Positions 6,479 to 11,386 of a DNA stretch of 11,386 nt are shown here, piece after piece. Position 1 is the first letter of the stretch; each line of letters opens with the position of its first letter. This stretch comes from JAOPZW01 sp034664395 (GTDB lineage Bacteria; Actinomycetota; Thermoleophilia; Solirubrobacterales; Solirubrobacteraceae). The stretch covers positions 1 through 11,386 of the forward strand of contig JAXDHQ010000294.1 in NCBI GenBank assembly GCA_034664395.1, written 5' to 3'. The notes beneath the pieces are model-generated. The model was not told the origin of the DNA. It made no database searches and saw only the letters and a list, made by a program, of their open reading frames with translations. The translations under genes and the position numbers were made by a program.

Positions 6479-7081
6479 TCAGTCGATGAGCGCGCGGACG
6501 GCCAGCGCCCCCGCCGCGATGGTCTGCGTGAAGTCGTGGTCGCGCTCGGTGAGCATCCGCAGGCTCACGCCGTCGGCGAGCGAGAACAGCACGTCGGCCA
6601 CCGCATCCGGCGCCGCCCGCAGGTGCAGCGCGCCCTCGGCCTGCTTGCGCTCGAGCATGCCGGCCACGTGCTCGCGCGTGCGCCGCAGCAGCTCGGCGAA
6701 CTCGCCGGCGATCTCCTCGTTGCGGCGCGAGAGCGTGAACAGCTCGAAGACGAGCGTGATGAACTCGGGCTCCTCGCGCACGAAGTCGCGCAGCGAGGCG
6801 ACGAGGGCCGAGACGACGTCGTCGGCGTCGCGGGCTGGCGCGAGCTGCGCGTCGAGCACGCTCATGCGCAGCTCGCAGTCGCGGCGCACGACCTCCGCGA
6901 GCAGGCGTTCCTTCGTCCCGAAGTAGTAGTGCACCAGCCCGCGCGACACGCCCGCCTCGCGCGCGACGTGGTCGAAGGTCGAGCCCGCCACGCCCCGCCG
7001 CGCCACGCTCGAGCGCATCGCGTCGACGATGCGCTGGGCCTTGTCGCCCTCGATGTCCCGGTGCCGGGTCGCCGCCTCCAT
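6479..7081 (-). CDS. TetR/AcrR family transcriptional regulator
   Basis: 200 aa. The N-terminal TetR DNA-binding domain runs from about residue 14 to 62: KAQRIVDAMRSSVARRGVAG, then the helix-turn-helix TFDHVAREAGVSRGLVHYYFGTKERLL (35-61), with the family's typical VxxYYFGTKExLL recognition end. The remaining 140 residues are the helical ligand-binding and dimer domain, with nothing that identifies the ligand. The ATG at 7081 lacks a good Shine-Dalgarno sequence, and a TAGCCT hexamer 7 nt upstream suggests a leaderless mRNA. It is followed after 104 bp by the MMPL exporter, the usual arrangement of a TetR repressor with the pump it controls. Operator-like palindromes sit upstream of both genes, so repression of itself and the pump is likely. 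Confidence 0.93.
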   Translation of the reverse strand: MEAATRHRDIEGDKAQRIVDAMRSSVARRGVAGSTFDHVAREAGVSRGLVHYYFGTKERLLAEVVRRDCELRMSVLDAQLAPARDADDVVSALVASLRDFVREEPEFITLVFELFTLSRRNEEIAGEFAELLRRTREHVAGMLERKQAEGALHLRAAPDAVADVLFSLADGVSLRMLTERDHDFTQTIAAGALAVRALID

Positions 7082-7088
7082 CGACCCT

Positions 7089-7108
7089 AGGCTAGCTGGC
7101 CGGCCAGC
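7089..7108 (-). promoter_or_regulatory. tetR promoter -10 with adjoining operator palindrome
   Basis: On the minus strand TAGCCT (7094-7089) ends 7 nt before the A of the tetR ATG, so transcription could start at the start codon itself. Immediately upstream is the perfect 14-bp palindrome GCTGGCCGGCCAGC (7095-7108), which would fill the spacer between -35 and -10. It shares the GGCT and CCAGCC half-site elements with the palindrome at 6406-6429, although the spacing differs by 4 bp. No convincing -35 is visible. Confidence 0.45.
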
Positions 7109-7157
7109 CGGGAGCGAGAGGACCGGTGGCGAGCCGGGCGGGCGGGGGCGAACGAAC

Positions 7158-7183
7158 GAAGGGCGCCCGATCGGGCGCCCTTC
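7158..7183 (-). terminator. Terminator after the hsp20-lon operon
   Basis: This is a perfect 26-bp palindrome: GAAGGGCGCCCGA (7158-7170) and TCGGGCGCCCTTC (7171-7183). On the minus strand the stem is followed by a T-richer tail (CGTTCGTTCGCC). It lies 31 bp past the stop of the small membrane protein gene and upstream of tetR, so it most likely ends the hsp20-lon transcript and insulates tetR. The tail is imperfect for an intrinsic terminator but typical of high-GC genomes. Confidence 0.7.
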
Positions 7184-7214
7184 AGGACCTGCTCGAGCCC
7201 GCGAGGACGGCCGG

Positions 7215-7664
7215 CTACGAGCTGACGGTCTCGCTCGCCGGAGCCGACGCGGGCGACGTCGTCGAGGTGTAGTCGAACTCCTCCTCGGCCCCGAACAGGA
7301 GGTCGAGGATCTTGTTGCGGAGGTCCTCGCTCAGCGCCACGGCGAGGCCGGCCCCGACGAGGCCGACGATCAGCAGCTTCCCGAAGCCGCCGCGTCGCTT
7401 GGGCTTCTGCGGGCCCTCGCGCAGCGCCTGGCCGGCGTCGCGCAACGCCTCCGCGGCCTGGCGGAGGTCCTTGTGAAGCTTCTTGTCGTCCATGACCTTC
7501 GTCGCCGGCTTGCCGTTGGTCAGCCGGCCGTAGGCGCTCTTGGCGCTGTCGAAGGCGACCATGACGTTGTCACGCAGCTCCGCGTCCTCGACCACGCGCT
7601 GGACGTAGGGGCTGGCCCCCGATGCGGCACGGCGCGCCTTGGCCGCCTGCTTCTTCGCTGCCAT
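7215..7664 (-). CDS. Small basic protein with one membrane helix, unknown function
   Basis: 149 aa. I do not recognise a named family. Residues 1-15 are Lys/Arg/Ala-rich (MAAKKQAAKARRAASG), 17-92 are a charged helical region (SPYVQRVVEDAELRDNV; DDKKLHKDLRQAAEALRDAG) ending in a basic patch KPKRRGG. Residues 94-112 (FGKLLIVGLVGAGLAVAL) form one hydrophobic segment, followed by SEDLRNKILDLLFGAEEEFDYTSTT and a Ser/Thr/Ala tail. The basic region before the helix predicts a cytoplasmic N terminus. The start at ATG 7664 is preferred over an in-frame ATG at 7730, which would overlap lon, because AGAGGA lies 5 nt upstream. It follows lon by 40 bp, so co-transcription and a link to membrane or stress proteostasis are possible but unproven. 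It could also be a structural or DNA-associated membrane protein. Confidence 0.8.
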   Translation of the reverse strand: MAAKKQAAKARRAASGASPYVQRVVEDAELRDNVMVAFDSAKSAYGRLTNGKPATKVMDDKKLHKDLRQAAEALRDAGQALREGPQKPKRRGGFGKLLIVGLVGAGLAVALSEDLRNKILDLLFGAEEEFDYTSTTSPASAPASETVSS

Positions 7665-7669
7665 CGCTG

Positions 7670-7675
7670 TCCTCT
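7670..7675 (-). promoter_or_regulatory. Shine-Dalgarno fixing the start of the 149-aa protein
   Basis: AGAGGA on the minus strand lies 5 nt before ATG 7664. The longer in-frame ATG at 7730 lies within lon. Confidence 0.6.
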
Positions 7676-7704
7676 CAGACGTCGCTTGAAGTCCGTTGGC
7701 GATC

Positions 7705-10136
<2,432 letters not shown>

Positions 10137-10140
<4 letters not shown>

Positions 10141-10610
10141 GCCCCCTCCAGCAGCTCCTCGTCGCGGTCGATCTCGATCGGGACGCTGCGGGTGCGGACG
10201 TCGGGACGCACGAGCGGCAGCTCGATGCGCAGCATGCCGTCGCGGTACGTCGCGCGAGCCTGGTCGGCGACGACCTCGGCGCCGAGCGCGATGACGCGAC
10301 GGAAGGGACCGAAGTCGATCTCGAGCTGCTGGTAGACGCGGCCCTCGGCGTCGGCCGGCCGGCGGTGGCCGGCGAGCACGAGCTCGCGCCCCTCGATCTC
10401 GAGCGTCAGCTCGTCGGGGTCGATGCCGGCGAGCTCGGCCTGCACGCCCGCCCGCGGCGGGCCGTCCTCGTAGAAGCCGTCGACGCGCGGCGAGAAGCCG
10501 CCGCGCCGGCGCGGCGCCAGGCCGGTGCGGTCGAACACGTCGCCGAAGAGAACGTCCACCTCGCGCCGCATGCGCTCGAAGTTGGCGAAGAGATCCCGAT
10601 CAGGCGCCAT
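10137..10610 (-). CDS. hsp20: Small heat shock protein, Hsp20/alpha-crystallin family
   Basis: 157 aa. This is an ATP-independent holdase that keeps unfolding proteins soluble for refolding or degradation. The N-terminal arm is RDLFANFERMRREVDVLFGDVFDR (5-28), a common Hsp20 opening. The alpha-crystallin domain spans about 45-135: VDGFYEDGPPRAGVQAELAG, then IDPDELTLEIEGRELVLAGHR, and ends with the family's A-x-Y-x-DGxLxIxLP signature (ATYRDGMLRIELP, 120-132). A C-terminal VPIEI (143-147) is the I/V-x-I/V anchor used in oligomer assembly. The start ATG 10610 is chosen because the family N terminus begins there; a longer frame upstream runs through repeat DNA. There is no Shine-Dalgarno sequence, and a TACAGT hexamer 6 nt upstream suggests leaderless expression. 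The stop overlaps the lon start. I found neither a CIRCE nor a HAIR heat-shock operator. Confidence 0.93.
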
Positions 10611-10616
10611 GGTCGG

Positions 10617-10622
10617 ACTGTA
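10617..10622 (-). promoter_or_regulatory. Candidate -10 of the hsp20-lon promoter
   Basis: TACAGT on the minus strand (10622-10617) fits TAnnnT and ends 6 nt before the A of the hsp20 ATG, so the mRNA may start at or near the start codon. The -35 region (around ACGAAC) is not a clear match to a known sigma-factor consensus. Confidence 0.4.
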
Positions 10623-10731
10623 TCGACGCCAGGCCGGCCGTTCGTCTCGCACGGGGTTGGACATAGGTCGCGTCGGGTCGAGGGCCAGCGGGGGTCGTCG
10701 AAACCCAGGTCGTGGGCGGCACCGCGCGAGG

Positions 10732-10921
10732 CAGGGCACCGAGGGGAAAGCAGAGTCGCGGAGAGTCGTGACGCTTGGGGTGTTCCCCGTTGCGAAGCAC
10801 GCCCGGCGCCAGGTGCTCGACGAACACTGCCCGCATACGGTGCATTTCGCGTCGAGCACGCGCGCGGGAGGACGACCGCGAGCGCCCCGAGGCGCCGCCC
10901 GCTCCGCTTCCCCTCGATGCC
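10732..10921. repeat. Second, shorter inverted pair of the element-end sequence
   Basis: Positions 10732-10773 read CAGGGCACCGAGGGGA, then a variable stretch, then GTCGTGACG (42 bp), the same layout as the two arms at 588-628 and 902-941. Facing it, the reverse complement of 10902-10921 reads GGCATCGAGGGGAAGCGGAG, a diverged copy of the tip. The two enclose about 130 bp that include hairpins at 10777-10788 and 10813-10859. No protein is encoded convincingly. The 364-bp gap 10611-10974 contains only this element and the hsp20 promoter as far as I can see. Confidence 0.55.
10813..10859. other. Inverted repeat with 10-bp perfect arms
   Basis: GTGCTCGACG (10813-10822) and CGTCGAGCAC (10850-10859) are exact reverse complements around 27 nt. 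A smaller CAC/GTG pairing lies inside. It sits within the 10732-10921 inverted pair, downstream of the F420-enzyme gene. Confidence 0.65.
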
Positions 10922-10974
10922 ATGCGCCGCGCAGCGCCGCGAGACGCGCGCCGACGACCAGCGCGGCGCCGAAG

Positions 10975-11386
10975 TCACCCGAACCGCGGCAGCACCTCGC
11001 GCGCCCACGTCTCGAAGAAGGCGTCCTGCTCGGGGCCGATCTGCTGGACGAAGAGCTCGTCGACGCCGGCGTCGGCGTACTCCTGCAGCGCCGCGACGTG
11101 GCGGTCGAGGTCGGGGCCGCACGACACCGACTCGGCCACCATCTCCTCGGTGACGAGCTGGCACGCCTGCTCGAAGTGGCGGGGGGTCGGCAGCACCTGG
11201 GCGAGCTCGCCGGGCAGCGCCTCGTTGGGCCACAGGCGGTGCGCGGTGCGCCGCGCCTGCGCCTCGTCGGGGCCGAAGCAGACCTTGGTGCCGGCCTGCA
11301 CGGGCCCGACGCCGCCCACGGTCCGGTACAGCTCGAACAGGTCGGCGTCGGGCTTGGTGGTCACGTAGCCGTCGGCGATCCGCGCG
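10975..11386 (-). CDS. LLM-class F420-dependent oxidoreductase (C-terminal part)
   Basis: The last 136 residues of a luciferase-like TIM-barrel oxidoreductase are visible; the gene continues past the right edge. The visible start reads ARIADGYVTTKPD, followed by the helical PDEAQARRTAHRLWPNEALPGELAQ and PTPRHFEQA, VTEEMVAESVSCGPD, and a final DAGVDELFVQQIGPEQDAFFETW. This pattern matches the actinobacterial subfamily related to F420-dependent glucose-6-phosphate dehydrogenase (TIGR03557-like), which transfers hydride to or from coenzyme F420. A GTG at 11364 is inside the conserved region and should not be taken as the start. The substrate cannot be stated. It reads toward hsp20 with a 364-bp gap, so it is probably a separate unit. 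Confidence 0.88.
   Translation of the reverse strand, partial: ARIADGYVTTKPDADLFELYRTVGGVGPVQAGTKVCFGPDEAQARRTAHRLWPNEALPGELAQVLPTPRHFEQACQLVTEEMVAESVSCGPDLDRHVAALQEYADAGVDELFVQQIGPEQDAFFETWAREVLPRFG

Noticed and set aside
10611..10859. An N-terminal extension of hsp20 beginning MLDAKCTVCGQC
   Set aside because: The Cys-rich peptide comes from the inverted-repeat DNA at 10732-10859. Hsp20 homology starts at ATG 10610, and a -10-like element lies between.

Overview
The window is very GC-rich (by eye above 70 %), strongly G/C-biased at third codon positions, and uses GTG starts freely. Together with an F420-dependent luciferase-like oxidoreductase, a DUF2267 protein and a LutABC lactate-oxidation set, this points to a high-GC actinobacterium, most likely the Thermoleophilia/Solirubrobacterales lineage. 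The lineage is an inference; no rRNA or marker gene is present. Apart from the first fragment, every gene is on the minus strand.

Layout from left to right: the 3' end of a DUF2267 gene (plus strand, 2-238). A 764-bp non-coding stretch follows (239-1002), holding a tandem array of 59/60-bp hairpin units and then a 354-bp element with about 40-bp inverted ends and several internal hairpins. Next is a minus-strand run read from right to left: a TetR regulator (7081-6479), an MMPL/RND-type transporter (6374-4239), an OsmC-like protein (4229-3729), then lutA (3690-2959), lutB (2962-1598) and lutC (1614-1003). The transporter and osmC are 9 bp apart, osmC and lutA 38 bp apart, and the three lut genes overlap, so the whole set could be one transcript. 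The tetR-transporter gap holds a CRP-type palindrome and a separate operator-like palindrome. A related palindrome sits just upstream of tetR, which suggests autoregulation and cyclic-nucleotide input.

A second unit occupies 7158-10610: hsp20, then lon (4-bp ATGA overlap), then a small basic membrane-anchored protein of unknown function, closed by a perfect 26-bp palindromic terminator. It is a proteostasis operon pairing a holdase chaperone with an ATP-dependent protease. Upstream of hsp20 is a 364-bp non-coding gap holding a second, shorter inverted pair of the sequence that bounds the 354-bp element. The window ends inside an F420-dependent oxidoreductase gene.

The least explained parts are the two non-coding gaps. 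Three of their four arms share an identical 16-bp end sequence and the fourth is a diverged copy. The arms are arranged as two facing pairs around hairpin-rich DNA, which suggests a small dispersed palindromic element family, MITE-like or a structured RNA/terminator. I see no tRNA, rRNA, CRISPR array, transposase or integrase.
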